Under the pieces are notes generated by a model. The model was not told the DNA's origin. It ran no database searches and worked only from the letters and a program-made list of their open reading frames with translations. Below are positions 1-8,168 of a stretch of DNA of 64,000 nt, in pieces. The position numbers and the translations under genes are program-made. Origin of the DNA: Taklimakanibacter lacteus (GTDB taxonomy: Bacteria; Pseudomonadota; Alphaproteobacteria; Rhizobiales; Aestuariivirgaceae); contig QOZQ01000006.1 of assembly GCA_003576695.1 (NCBI GenBank), forward strand, positions 62,001-126,000, given 5' to 3'. Every line of letters starts with the position of its first letter. Within the stretch, counting starts at the first letter, position 1.

Positions 1-1
1 A

Positions 2-919
2 GGCGTCACGGTGCTCGGCGCCTCGAGCGATCATCTCATCCTCGACGTCACCGATGCCCGGCCTGTGCCCGAGGTCGGCGACAGAGTGAATTTCCGCATG
101 AGCTATGGCGCGCTGCTTGCCGCCATGACTTCGGAATATGTGGAGAAGCTGCCCATGTATGACCGCAACACCCAAAACCCGGCCGCCCGCGTGAGCATCT
201 TCGCCGAGAAGAATGTGGCCGCGGCGCTGCGCAAGCATACGCTCGACGGTAGGCTCGCCAATATCGGCTATGAGGTGGATCTGACGCCCAGGGTCACGGT
301 GGATGAGATTTCCGCTTCACTTGACCGGCGCGCCCGGCCATTGATCTTCGGCGCCGATCATCGCGCCAGCTTCACCGCGATGAGCGCCGTGGCCGCGACG
401 CTCGATGCTTTCGGACTTCTGTGGTTCGACGCGATGGCGAGCGTCCTGCCGCAGCAGGACGGCAGCGAATCGGTTCTCTACCGCGCCTTGGGCCTCGGGC
501 CCGGCACCGGCGCGCTGACGCCGAAACTGTCGCCCGAGAATGTGGTGCTGATCGGCCTGCGCGAGACGGCGCCGGAAGAAGTCGAGATCCTGAAGACGTC
601 ACGCGTCAAGATCTTCACCATTGCCGATATCGATGCGCTTGGCATGCGCGAGGTGATCCGCCAGGCGGTACAGATCGCTTCCGCCGGCATGCAGGGCTTC
701 CATGTCAGCTACAATCCCGCAGTGACCGACATTCCGGGCTATTTGCCGGGAACCGGCGGCATCACCGTGCGCGAGACGCATCAGGCAATGGAGGCCATCC
801 ACCAGAGCAAGTCCATGCGCGCCATGGACATCACCGGTCTCGACGCGGAGGCGGACCCCCGTTTCGCCTCGATGATCGTCCATTTCGCGCTGTCTGCTTT
901 TGGAAAGCGGATATTGTAA
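2..919 (+). CDS. PLP racemase (Orr/YhfX-like) C-terminal end fused to a degenerate arginase-like domain; 5' end outside window
   Basis: The reading frame is open at the left edge, so the N-terminus is missing. The first ~50 visible residues carry 'GASSDHLILDV' and 'YGALLAAMTSEYV', typical of the C-terminal end of the Orr/YhfX group of fold-type III racemases. The remaining ~240 residues follow the ureohydrolase (arginase/agmatinase) plan: 'GADHR' in place of GGDHS, 'WFDAMAS' in place of the DAHxD motif, and 'HVSYNPAVTD' in place of HVSxDxDxxDP. Most Mn ligands are therefore replaced (H to M, D to S, D to N, D to A), so this half should not be an active binuclear hydrolase. It may sense or bind a basic amino acid, or be structural. 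It faces the minus-strand VOC gene. The domain reading is fairly sure; the role is unknown. Confidence 0.7.
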   Translation, partial: GVTVLGASSDHLILDVTDARPVPEVGDRVNFRMSYGALLAAMTSEYVEKLPMYDRNTQNPAARVSIFAEKNVAAALRKHTLDGRLANIGYEVDLTPRVTVDEISASLDRRARPLIFGADHRASFTAMSAVAATLDAFGLLWFDAMASVLPQQDGSESVLYRALGLGPGTGALTPKLSPENVVLIGLRETAPEEVEILKTSRVKIFTIADIDALGMREVIRQAVQIASAGMQGFHVSYNPAVTDIPGYLPGTGGITVRETHQAMEAIHQSKSMRAMDITGLDAEADPRFASMIVHFALSAFGKRIL

Positions 920-949
920 CATCCCTCCGGCTTTCGCCGGGATGACGGA
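920..949. repeat. REP-like palindrome, CCGGCGAAAGCCGG family (single copy)
   Basis: Directly after the stop of the racemase/arginase fusion lies a copy of the 'cggctttcgccgggatgacgg' type unit that recurs at 16908-17010 and 26674-26887. Read on the minus strand the core is CCCGGC-GAAA-GCCGGG, a hairpin with a GNRA-type loop. It lies between convergent genes. Confidence 0.7.
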
Positions 950-980
950 TTGGGGGAGCGTGCGCTTGTCGGGAACACAC

Positions 981-1370
981 TCACTCCGGCACGTGGCACA
1001 CGGCTTCGATATTGTTGCCGTCGAGATCGAGCACGAAGGCGCCATAATAGTCCGGGTGGTAATGCGGCCTGAGGCCCGGCCCACCATTGTCGCGTGCGCC
1101 GGCGGCGATCGCCGCGCGGTAGAATTCCTCGACCGTCTTGCGCGATGAGGCGACGAAGGCGACATGCTGGCCGCCTTTCGGCTTGTCGCCGGTGCCGATC
1201 CAGAAATAGGGCTTGCCATTCTCGCCAAAGCCGGCCGCATGGATGTCCTCCCCCGCCATTTCCGGCGTGACCTCCATGATGACGCTGACGCCAAGCGGCT
1301 TCAGGGCCTTCTCGTAGAAGGCCTTCGCTTTCTCGTAGTCCGCAACCGAGAAACCGACATGATCCAGCAT
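981..1370 (-). CDS. VOC (glyoxalase/bleomycin-resistance fold) family protein
   Basis: A 129-residue protein of usual VOC length. It opens with 'MLDHVGFSVADYEKAKAFYEKAL', whose His is the usual first metal ligand, and ends with a second beta-alpha-beta-beta-beta module containing 'GAFVLDLDGNNIEAVCH', where the acidic residue is the usual last ligand. Such proteins are lyases, isomerases, dioxygenases or resistance proteins; the substrate cannot be told. The start has 'gaggcaagc' before ATG. It is the last gene of a minus-strand operon, 12 nt after the dioxygenase-like gene. Confidence 0.85.
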   Translation of the reverse strand: MLDHVGFSVADYEKAKAFYEKALKPLGVSVIMEVTPEMAGEDIHAAGFGENGKPYFWIGTGDKPKGGQHVAFVASSRKTVEEFYRAAIAAGARDNGGPGLRPHYHPDYYGAFVLDLDGNNIEAVCHVPE

Positions 1371-1382
1371 GCTTGCCTCCTG

Positions 1383-2168
1383 TCATCCGGAATTCTTCAC
1401 GCCAATCGTATAGCTCGCCTGCAGCACGCCGCCCTCGAGCTTCTCGACATCGAAAATATAGGACGCGGCCTCGCGGGCCGAGAACACGCCATCATCGCCA
1501 TTCATCGTATCGCGACCGGACCTTTCACGATAATCGGGATGGCCGGCGAAGATGATGTCGCTCAGCGCATCATCGAAAAGGAGCTGGGTGATCAGAAGCT
1601 CCTGCCCGCCGACGAGGATGCGCAGGTGAATATGCACGGTGCGGCCCGAATACCAGCCCGGATAGATGCTGAGGAAACTCACGATCCCATCCGCATCGGT
1701 GATCTGCCGGCCGCGCAGGAAGCTTTGCGCCTGGGCCGTCGCCTCTGCGGCATTGCACATGCGTGCGGCCTGTCCGGAATAGACGCCCTTCGCATTCACA
1801 TGCCAGATCTCGACATCGGCATTCTCGATCGGCTTGCAGGTCTCTGCCTCGACGATGCGCAGGCTGAGGCGCGCCGGCAACCCTGCGACACCTTCCGTCA
1901 CATCCTTCCGGACCGGCACATCGCTGGTGTGACAAGGCCCCAGGGTCTTGGCAAGGCTCGCGACGCATTGCGGTTGGCTGCGGAAGATCGGCGGCGGCAA
2001 TTCCACCGGCAGGCCGGCCGTGCCGCCGGCACGGAAATCCGCCGCTTTCCAGTCGAAGCTGCGTGTCGAGACAGGCTCGCCCGATGCATGCCGGCCGAAG
2101 GACAGGAAGGCAGCCCCCGCCCCGCCAATCAGCGCGGCACCACCCAGCACGATCATCCGCCTTTTCAC
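1383..2168 (-). CDS. exported intradiol ring-cleavage dioxygenase-like protein
   Basis: 261 residues. The N-terminus is a basic, hydrophobic export segment ('KRRMIVLGGAALIGGAGAAF'), possibly Tat-type because of the RR pair. The body matches the protocatechuate 3,4-dioxygenase beta-fold: 'DVEIWHVNAKGVYSG' holds the first Tyr ligand and 'YPGWYSGRTVHIHLRI' holds the second Tyr and the two His ligands, so all four non-haem Fe(III) ligands are present. Exported members of this group occur widely and most have no known substrate; catechol cleavage is not assured. The start used is GTG at 2168; ATG at 2156 is an alternative. Only 4 nt separate it from the upstream LprI-like gene. Confidence 0.8.
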   Translation of the reverse strand: MKRRMIVLGGAALIGGAGAAFLSFGRHASGEPVSTRSFDWKAADFRAGGTAGLPVELPPPIFRSQPQCVASLAKTLGPCHTSDVPVRKDVTEGVAGLPARLSLRIVEAETCKPIENADVEIWHVNAKGVYSGQAARMCNAAEATAQAQSFLRGRQITDADGIVSFLSIYPGWYSGRTVHIHLRILVGGQELLITQLLFDDALSDIIFAGHPDYRERSGRDTMNGDDGVFSAREAASYIFDVEKLEGGVLQASYTIGVKNSG

Positions 2169-2172
2169 GATC

Positions 2173-3171
2173 TCATTCCGGCAGGACTGCGCCGGGCTTG
2201 GCCAGCGACTTGAGCTTGGTCATCGCGAATTCGCATTCATAGGGCCCTTCCGCATAGGAGCCGATGGAATAGGCATCGAAAGTGACGACCGCCTTGTCCG
2301 CCCAGAAACTCCAGCTGTCCAGCGACTTCAGGTGATCGACGATGGTCGCCTCCGAATAGTTCGGATCGTCCTCAGGCTTGAAGTCCAGGTCGTCATTCCT
2401 GTCCTTCTTCTGCGCGAAGATCTGCGTGACGCAATCGGCCTTGAGCGCCGCCTGGCCCTTGGTGTCGAAGAGATCGCTCGCCTTGAGCGCGACGCCCTTG
2501 CCGAGATCGATATTGATCGACGACGTGCCGCCATTGCCATGGGCGCCGCCGGCATTCACCCAGGCATCGATCTTGGCCGATAGCAGCTTGGGCGAGGCAT
2601 AGGTGATCGTCATTGCCGCAAAGGCGGCGTAGGGCACTTCGTCGCCTACGGCTTCCTTGAGTCGCTTCAAGGGCGCGCTTTTTTCGATCTTTCTCACTTC
2701 GGCATTGAATAGCCTTTCGCCGGGCGAACTTGCCTTGGCAAACCGGGCCAGCGTGTAATCGACGTCATAGTGATGCTGATCACCATCCTGCTGGATGAAG
2801 GAAGCCACCATTGTCGAGCTCGCGCCCGGCCCGCTTTCCGGCGCTGCTGAAAGCAACCGATATCGTTCCTCGGTCGCGGTCAGGATACAACTTGTAAGCT
2901 CCGTTCCTTGCTGATAGCCACAATTGTCTTCGCGGCTCTTCACCCATTTTCGCTGCGAGGCCACAAGATCCTTGCGACCATCGCCGTCGAGCACGTTACG
3001 CAGCGCTGCATAGAAAGTCCCCATCGCATCATCTGCCGCCTTGAGCTTTGGATCGGCGCAGATCGCCTTTTCGACCACGCTTTGAGCTTTGCCGCAATCG
3101 AACGCGACCGCCGGCAGGGCGCCAGCCATGAGCGTGAAGCCGGCGATCGCAGATTTTCCGAAAGACTGCAT
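2173..3171 (-). CDS. exported LprI-like (DUF1311) / RsiV-type (DUF3298) protein
   Basis: 332 residues with a signal peptide ending near 'GALPAVAFDCG'. Residues ~25-110 form an LprI-type domain: paired cysteines in 'FDCGKAQSVVEKAICADP' and later 'DNCGYQQGTELTSC', plus the 'QRKWVKSRE' helix. The C-terminal half resembles DUF3298/RsiV, ending in 'VTFDAYSIGSYAEGPYE', the motif of RsiV and YlaN-type lysozyme-binding proteins. A role in the envelope, perhaps binding or inhibiting a muramidase, is inferred. A start at 3183 is also possible, since its ATG overlaps the amidase stop as ATGA; the start at 3171 has GAGAGAG upstream and a cleaner signal peptide. Confidence 0.75.
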   Translation of the reverse strand: MQSFGKSAIAGFTLMAGALPAVAFDCGKAQSVVEKAICADPKLKAADDAMGTFYAALRNVLDGDGRKDLVASQRKWVKSREDNCGYQQGTELTSCILTATEERYRLLSAAPESGPGASSTMVASFIQQDGDQHHYDVDYTLARFAKASSPGERLFNAEVRKIEKSAPLKRLKEAVGDEVPYAAFAAMTITYASPKLLSAKIDAWVNAGGAHGNGGTSSINIDLGKGVALKASDLFDTKGQAALKADCVTQIFAQKKDRNDDLDFKPEDDPNYSEATIVDHLKSLDSWSFWADKAVVTFDAYSIGSYAEGPYECEFAMTKLKSLAKPGAVLPE

Positions 3172-3179
3172 GATCTCTC

Positions 3180-4595
3180 TCATTTCCCTGGTCTCGGATC
3201 GATCGGCGTGATCGGACCCAGACCCAGCACATCTTCCAGCAGCTTTGCGGCGGCAAGCAGGCGGGCCTCGCCCCGGCACGGTCCCGCGATCTGGATGCCG
3301 ACCGGCAGGTTTTCGCGCGTGAAGCCGGCCGGGATCGAAATCGCCGGCGATGCCACATTGGTGAAGGCATAGACGATGGCGAGCCATTCGACATAGTTGG
3401 AGAATTTGTGGCCGTCACATTCGGCGACATAGCGCTGCTCGACCGGGAAGGGCGCCACGATGGTGGCCGGGCACAGGATGAGATCATAGCGTGTGAAGAA
3501 CTCACGCGCCCGCGCGAACATCAGCCCGCGCTGCATTTCGGCGCGCGCGATCTCGGTCCCCGTAAGCTTGAGCCCCTTCTCGATATTCCAGATGACATCG
3601 GGCTTCAGCTTGTCGCGATGATTCTCATAGAGCGTCTTGAGGCCCGTGGCGAAGGAGAGCGCCCGCAGCACCTGGAAACATTCATGCGCCTCGCGAAAAT
3701 CGGGATGCGCCGCCTCGACAATGACCCCGGCATCGGCAAGCTTGTGGGCGGCGCGCTCCACGATATCCGCCACTTCCGGATCGACCGGCGTAATGCCGAG
3801 ATCGCGGCTGAAGGCGACGCGCTTCGGCTGTGGTCCGGACTGGGCCGCGGCAAGGTAAGAAACATCTTCGCGCGGCAGCGACAGGGGATCGGCCGGATGA
3901 GCGCCCACCATCGCATCGAACAAGAGAGCAAGGTCTTCGACATTGCGCGCCATTGGCCCTTCGACACCAAGCGTACCGTCGATCTTGCCATAGACGCTCA
4001 TCGCCACCCGTCCGGGCGACGGGCGCATGCCGACCACGCCGCAGAAGCTCGCCGGATTGCGCAGGGAGCCGCCCATATCCGAGCCATGCGCCAGCCAGGC
4101 CATGCCGGTCGCCAATGATGCCGCCGCGCCGCCCGATGACCCCGCCGCCGAGCGCGACAGGTTCCAGGGATTGAGGGTGCGCCCGAACACTTCGTTGAAG
4201 GTATTGGCGCCGGCCCCGAATTCGGGCGTGTTCGACATCGCATAGACGACGCCGCCCTGGGCTTCCAGATTCTCAACGAGGATGTCCGACACTTTCGGAA
4301 CATGATGGGCGAAGATCGGCGACCCTTGCGTCGAGCGTACGCCCGCCACGTCATTCAGGTCCTTGATCGGGATGGGAAGCCCGGCAAGCGGGCCACGTTC
4401 GCTGACCGGCTTCTGCATCAAGGCCTTGGCGTGATCGCGCGCCCGCTCGAAGCACAAGGTCGGCAGGGCATTGACCGCCTTGTCGACCTCCCCGATGCGC
4501 GTTTCCAGCGCATCGAGGCAGTCGAAGGGCGTGATGTCCTGATTGCGCAATCGTCTGACGATTTCGCGGGCATTCAAAGAGATAAGGTCAGCCAT
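3180..4595 (-). CDS. amidase signature (AS) family amidohydrolase
   Basis: 471 residues, normal for the AS family. The Ser-cisSer-Lys triad is visible: Lys in 'GLPIPIKDLNDVAG', cis-Ser in 'SAAGSSGGAAASLA' and nucleophile Ser in 'GSDMGGSLRNPASFCG'. The family hydrolyses amides of many kinds; GatCAB is unlikely because gatB and gatC are absent here. The start at 4595 is set by a perfect GGAGG about 6 nt upstream; longer readings have no such site. It is the first gene of a four-gene minus-strand operon and diverges from gabT. Confidence 0.88.
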   Translation of the reverse strand: MADLISLNAREIVRRLRNQDITPFDCLDALETRIGEVDKAVNALPTLCFERARDHAKALMQKPVSERGPLAGLPIPIKDLNDVAGVRSTQGSPIFAHHVPKVSDILVENLEAQGGVVYAMSNTPEFGAGANTFNEVFGRTLNPWNLSRSAAGSSGGAAASLATGMAWLAHGSDMGGSLRNPASFCGVVGMRPSPGRVAMSVYGKIDGTLGVEGPMARNVEDLALLFDAMVGAHPADPLSLPREDVSYLAAAQSGPQPKRVAFSRDLGITPVDPEVADIVERAAHKLADAGVIVEAAHPDFREAHECFQVLRALSFATGLKTLYENHRDKLKPDVIWNIEKGLKLTGTEIARAEMQRGLMFARAREFFTRYDLILCPATIVAPFPVEQRYVAECDGHKFSNYVEWLAIVYAFTNVASPAISIPAGFTRENLPVGIQIAGPCRGEARLLAAAKLLEDVLGLGPITPIDPRPGK

Positions 4596-4683
4596 GACAC
4601 CTCCGGGATGCCGGATTGAATCCATTTGCCGCCCAGGGGTCAATGGAGGTAGAACGCCGCAGCATTCCTGAGGAGACCAGAAC

Positions 4684-5985
4684 ATGAACGTGAAGGCATC
4701 GGCCAAGGGCCTCAATGAAGCGTGGGTCGAGCGGCGCGCCAAGGCGGTTTCGCGCGGCGTCGGCATGGCCGCCCCCATCATCGCGGCGCGCGCGGAAGAT
4801 TCCGAATTGTGGGACATCGAGGGCCGCCGCTATATCGACTTCGGCGGCGGCATCGCTGTGCTCAATACCGGCCATCGCCATCCGGCCGTGATGAAGCGCG
4901 TCCAGGAGCAGCTCAACGCCTTCACCCATACCTGCTTCATGGTGGCGCCCTATGCGCCCTTCATCGAGCTGGCCGAAAAGCTCAATGCCGTGGCGCCGAT
5001 CTCGGGCGACAAGAAGAGCCTGTTCGTGACCACGGGCGCCGAGGCGGTCGAGAACGCCATCAAGATCGCCCGTGCCCATACCGGGCGCAGCGATGTCATC
5101 TGCTTCCAGGGCAGCTTCCATGGCCGCACGCTCCTCACCATGGCGATGACCGGCAAGGTCGTCCCCTACAAGACCAGGTTCGGTCCCTTCCCGGGCGGCG
5201 TGTGGCATGTGCCTTTCCCGGTCGCCCATAAGGGTGTGACGGTCGAGGATTCGATCCATGCCATCGAATGGCTGTTCAAGGCCGATGTCGAGCCCGCGCG
5301 GGTCGCGGCCATCGTCATCGAGCCGGTGCAGGGCGAAGGCGGCTTCTATATCGCGCCCAAGGAATTGATGAAGGCCCTGCGCAAGATCTGCGACGAGCAT
5401 GGCATCGTCCTCATCGCCGACGAGATCCAGTCGGGCTTCGGGCGCACCGGCAAATGGTTCGCCATGGAGCATATGGGTGTCGAGCCCGATCTGGTGACGG
5501 TGGCCAAGTCGCTCGCCGGCGGTTTCCCGCTGTCAGGCGTCGTCGGCCGCGCCAAGATCATGGACGCGCCGGATCCGGGCGGCCTCGGCGGCACCTATGC
5601 CGGCAACCCGGTCGCCTGCGCGGCCGCCTTGGGCGTCTTCGATGCCTTTGAGCAGGACAAGCTGCTGGAGAAGGCGGAGAAGCAGGGCAAGCTCATGGTC
5701 GAGCGCCTGAAGGCGATCAAGGCCAAGGGCAAGGGCATGCCGATGGGCGATATCCGCGCACTCGGTGCCATGTGCGCCTTCGAGGTCGTCACCGAGCGCG
5801 ACGGCAACAAGCCGGATGCGGCGGGCGCCAAGGCGCTGGTGGCGAAATGCCTCGAGCGCGGCCTGCTGATCCTGAGCTGCGGCGTCTATGGCGACACGAT
5901 CCGCCTCCTGACCCCGCTCACCGCCTCGGAAGCCATCCTCAAGGAAGGCCTCGACATCCTCGAATCCGCCATTTTGGGGAACTAG
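4684..5985 (+). CDS. gabT: 4-aminobutyrate aminotransferase, PLP-dependent class III
   Basis: 433 residues. It moves the amino group of GABA (and often 5-aminovalerate) to 2-oxoglutarate, giving succinate semialdehyde for the TCA cycle. The class III fold is clear: 'FVTTGAEAVENAIKIARAHTGR', 'CFQGSFHGRTLLT', 'EPVQGEGGF', 'LIADEIQSGFGRTG', and the PLP lysine in 'TVAKSLAGGFPLSG'. Whole-length similarity to GabT is strong by eye. GAGGAG lies 9 nt before the ATG. No gabD is adjacent. It is divergent from the amidase, with 88 nt between. Confidence 0.92.
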   Translation: MNVKASAKGLNEAWVERRAKAVSRGVGMAAPIIAARAEDSELWDIEGRRYIDFGGGIAVLNTGHRHPAVMKRVQEQLNAFTHTCFMVAPYAPFIELAEKLNAVAPISGDKKSLFVTTGAEAVENAIKIARAHTGRSDVICFQGSFHGRTLLTMAMTGKVVPYKTRFGPFPGGVWHVPFPVAHKGVTVEDSIHAIEWLFKADVEPARVAAIVIEPVQGEGGFYIAPKELMKALRKICDEHGIVLIADEIQSGFGRTGKWFAMEHMGVEPDLVTVAKSLAGGFPLSGVVGRAKIMDAPDPGGLGGTYAGNPVACAAALGVFDAFEQDKLLEKAEKQGKLMVERLKAIKAKGKGMPMGDIRALGAMCAFEVVTERDGNKPDAAGAKALVAKCLERGLLILSCGVYGDTIRLLTPLTASEAILKEGLDILESAILGN

Positions 5986-6001
5986 CGAGAGCTGCGAGCC
6001 A

Positions 6002-6088
6002 GCGCGCTTCCCGAAAGGGGAATCGCGCCGAATCAAACCTGGAGCAAATCCTTATCGCCAATGTCTTCAACTTTGGCGGGATTTGCTC
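6002..6088. repeat. palindromic intergenic repeat, copy A (GAGCAAATCC hairpin)
   Basis: An 87-nt intergenic block. Its right half folds as a two-step hairpin: outer arms gagcaaatcc (6042-6051) and ggatttgctc (6079-6088), inner arms cgccaa (6056-6061) and ttggcg (6073-6078). The same hairpin recurs at 30693-30739, and its right arm again at 11737-11748. The 163 nt between gabT and the L,D-transpeptidase hold nothing else recognisable. Confidence 0.75.
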
Positions 6089-6148
6089 TGGGCGACGGAT
6101 TAACCTGCCGTCACCCGTCTTGGTCTCAAGCAGCTTCGGGAGACTTTC

Positions 6149-6706
6149 ATGCATCGCCGCCTGTTCCTGTCCGCGCTGGCTTCCGGCCTGACGGCCGCGG
6201 CCTTTCCCGGCATGGCGGAGGCCGCGAAGCAGAACCGCCAGCGCTATCAAGGCGCCGAGCAGGTCTGGTTCGACAGCTATGAGCAGCCGGGCACGATCAT
6301 CGTCGACACCGGCAAGCGCGCGCTCTTCTATATCCTCAGCGACAGCGAGGCGATCCGCTATGGCGTCGCCGTCGGCAAGGACGGCTTCTCCTGGGCTGGC
6401 ATCGCCCAGATCGGCCGCAAGACCGAATGGCCGCGCTGGACGCCGCCCGCCTCCATGATCAAGCGCCGGCCCGAGCTCGCCAAATTCGCCAATGGCATGC
6501 CGGGCGGCCGTCCGGACAATCCCTTGGGCGCCCGCGCCCTCTATCTCTTCGCCAATGGCCGCGACACGCTGTTCCGCATCCATGGCACCAACGAGCCGCA
6601 ATCAATCGGCACCGCCGCCTCCTCGGGCTGCATCCGCATGCTGAACGAAGAAGTCACCGAGCTCTATGACCGGGTCCATATCGGCACCAAGGTGATCGTG
6701 CTATAA
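6149..6706 (+). CDS. exported L,D-transpeptidase (YkuD domain)
   Basis: 185 residues with an N-terminal signal peptide ending near 'PGMAEAAKQ'. The YkuD catalytic motif is complete: 'FRIHGTNEP' and 'SSGCIRM', with catalytic His and Cys, followed by the usual Asn. It should form 3-3 cross-links in peptidoglycan or attach proteins to it, in the periplasm. The layout (short N-terminal segment, 'TPPASMIKRRPEL', 'NPLGARALYLF') is that of the common alphaproteobacterial LDT. GGGAG precedes the ATG. It stands alone after the repeat block. Confidence 0.9.
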   Translation: MHRRLFLSALASGLTAAAFPGMAEAAKQNRQRYQGAEQVWFDSYEQPGTIIVDTGKRALFYILSDSEAIRYGVAVGKDGFSWAGIAQIGRKTEWPRWTPPASMIKRRPELAKFANGMPGGRPDNPLGARALYLFANGRDTLFRIHGTNEPQSIGTAASSGCIRMLNEEVTELYDRVHIGTKVIVL

Positions 6707-6725
6707 TTCGGCGTAATCCGGGAGC

Positions 6726-7361
6726 ATGACGCTGGAAGATACCGGCATTCCACGTGGGCCTATCGATCCGGCGACACTGAAGCCGGAGCAGATCAGGCAT
6801 ATTCGCCGCAAGGTCCGGGGCATTCTTTTCGGCATGATTCTCAAGACCGCACCGCTGCTCAGCCTTCTCCTCGCCAGCTTGCGTATCGGACTTCTCGCCG
6901 CAATCCCGATCTATCTCGGCATTCGTCTCGTCTGTCTCTATGGCCAGGTGAAACGGGAGGACGTTACGATGTCGCGCAAGCGCGTGGCGGTCGAACTCGT
7001 GGCATTCCTGTTAGGTGGTATCTCTCTCGCAACATGGGATCCAATTTGGTTCAAACTCGAAATCACATTGATTGCTGTCCTGGCTGGTGCAGCTTGGATC
7101 GCATCCGGACTATCGCCCCTGGCTGATACCGAACCGTTTCCACCAGCAAGCATAATTGGAGAGAAACCGGCGCGCGCGATGAGATACTTTTTCATCGCCA
7201 GCCTTGCTGGAGCTCCGGTTCTGAACCTCTGGCTGGCCCTCCAATCTTCCGACACCACGTGGCTTCTGTTCCGCACTGTGATCTTCTTTCTCTGGATTGC
7301 CACCTTCGCGATGCTGGGCACTTGGCTCGCGGCTAGGAGGGCCGAACAAACAGCAAGCTAG
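6726..7361 (+). CDS. inner-membrane protein of unknown function, distantly YciB/IspZ-like
   Basis: 211 residues. After a basic cytoplasmic start there are about five or six hydrophobic segments ('LLSLLLASLRIGLLAAIPIYLGI', 'VELVAFLLGGISLATW', 'ITLIAVLAGAAWIASGL', 'YFFIASLAGAPVLNLWLAL', 'FRTVIFFLWIATFAMLGTWLA'). Order and spacing recall the septation protein A (YciB/IspZ) family, but the match is weak and should not be used to name it. It follows the L,D-transpeptidase by 19 nt, in the same direction. Codon use is somewhat less GC-rich than in neighbouring genes. Confidence 0.6.
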   Translation: MTLEDTGIPRGPIDPATLKPEQIRHIRRKVRGILFGMILKTAPLLSLLLASLRIGLLAAIPIYLGIRLVCLYGQVKREDVTMSRKRVAVELVAFLLGGISLATWDPIWFKLEITLIAVLAGAAWIASGLSPLADTEPFPPASIIGEKPARAMRYFFIASLAGAPVLNLWLALQSSDTTWLLFRTVIFFLWIATFAMLGTWLAARRAEQTAS

Positions 7362-7426
7362 CGCCAAAACCCTGCGGCGCTGCGCCTCAGTGGGACAAGC
7401 AGGCGGACCGCGCCACATTAAGAGCC

Positions 7427-7870
7427 ATGGCCAGAACCGACTGGACGCCGCAGCCCGCCCCCGATCTGCCGGATGGCCTCTTGCTGTTCGACGGTTATTG
7501 CCATGTCTGCTCTGGGGCCGTGCATTTCCTGCTGGCCCGCGACCGCACCGGTATCTTCGCCTATGTGCCCTGCCAGTCGCCCTGGGGCAATGAGCTCATG
7601 GCGCGTTTCGGCATCGATCGCGATTTCGCCGAGAGCTTCGCCTTTGTCGACAAGGGCATGATGCTGTTCAAATCGGATGCGGCGATCACCGCCTTGCGTC
7701 GGCTGCCCTATTGGCGCTGGGCCGGCATTGCCTGGCTGCTGCCGCGTTTCATCCGTGATCCCCTCTACGATCTCCTGGCGCGCAACCGCCACAACTGGTT
7801 TGGCAAGCGCGACCAGTGCCTGGCGCTACCACAAGGAGTCAAAGCGCGGTTCTTCACCGAGGCGCCTTGA
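7427..7870 (+). CDS. DCC-family thiol-disulfide oxidoreductase-like protein (DUF393)
   Basis: 147 residues. The family hallmark DGxCxxC appears as 'LLFDGYCHVCSGAVHFLL', followed by 'FAYVPCQSP' and a C-terminal 'FIRDPLYDLLARNRHNWFGK', both usual in DUF393/YuxK proteins. The fold is thioredoxin-like and the proteins are presumed to handle thiols; the partner is unknown. The start is 66 nt after the membrane protein gene. Confidence 0.88.
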   Translation: MARTDWTPQPAPDLPDGLLLFDGYCHVCSGAVHFLLARDRTGIFAYVPCQSPWGNELMARFGIDRDFAESFAFVDKGMMLFKSDAAITALRRLPYWRWAGIAWLLPRFIRDPLYDLLARNRHNWFGKRDQCLALPQGVKARFFTEAP

Positions 7871-8068
7871 TCAGTCGAACACAGCCACGACCCTTCTGCG
7901 CGTGAGCAGGGTCCCAGGCGTAGTCCCCATCTCTCTTGCGATGATCTCCGTTGAACAGCGGGCCCGTCTCCACCAGCAGATCGCGCAAATCGTCTGCCGA
8001 GGTGAGCGCTCCGGGCTGCGCGCGATGACATGGGCGATTCGCGGCCTTCGCCGTAAAGTGCCGGTGGC
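7856..8068 (-). other. coding-like open stretch without a start codon, possible gene remnant
   Basis: On the minus strand a frame of about 70 codons runs from just after a TGA near 8068 to a TGA at 7856-7858. It contains 'GALTSADDLRDLLVETGPLFNGDH', 'DGDYAWDPA' and 'KGRGCVRLIKAP', which read like a folded-protein C-terminus. No ATG lies in frame and it slightly overlaps the DCC gene. It may be a decayed gene or chance. No other gene is visible in the ~300 nt between the DCC and TPR genes. Confidence 0.2.
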
Positions 8069-8168
8069 GTCATCTGCTGGGCCATGCTGTCATCATGTTT
8101 GAGACACTGCTCCAGGTTCAGCCTTTCGAGGGACTGGTCATGATCCTTGTGCTGTAGTTGAATGCCTC

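Noticed and set aside
3180-4595. GatA (glutamyl-tRNA amidotransferase subunit A)
   Set aside because: The amidase triad fits, but gatB and gatC are not adjacent and the C-terminal part is that of a general amidase.
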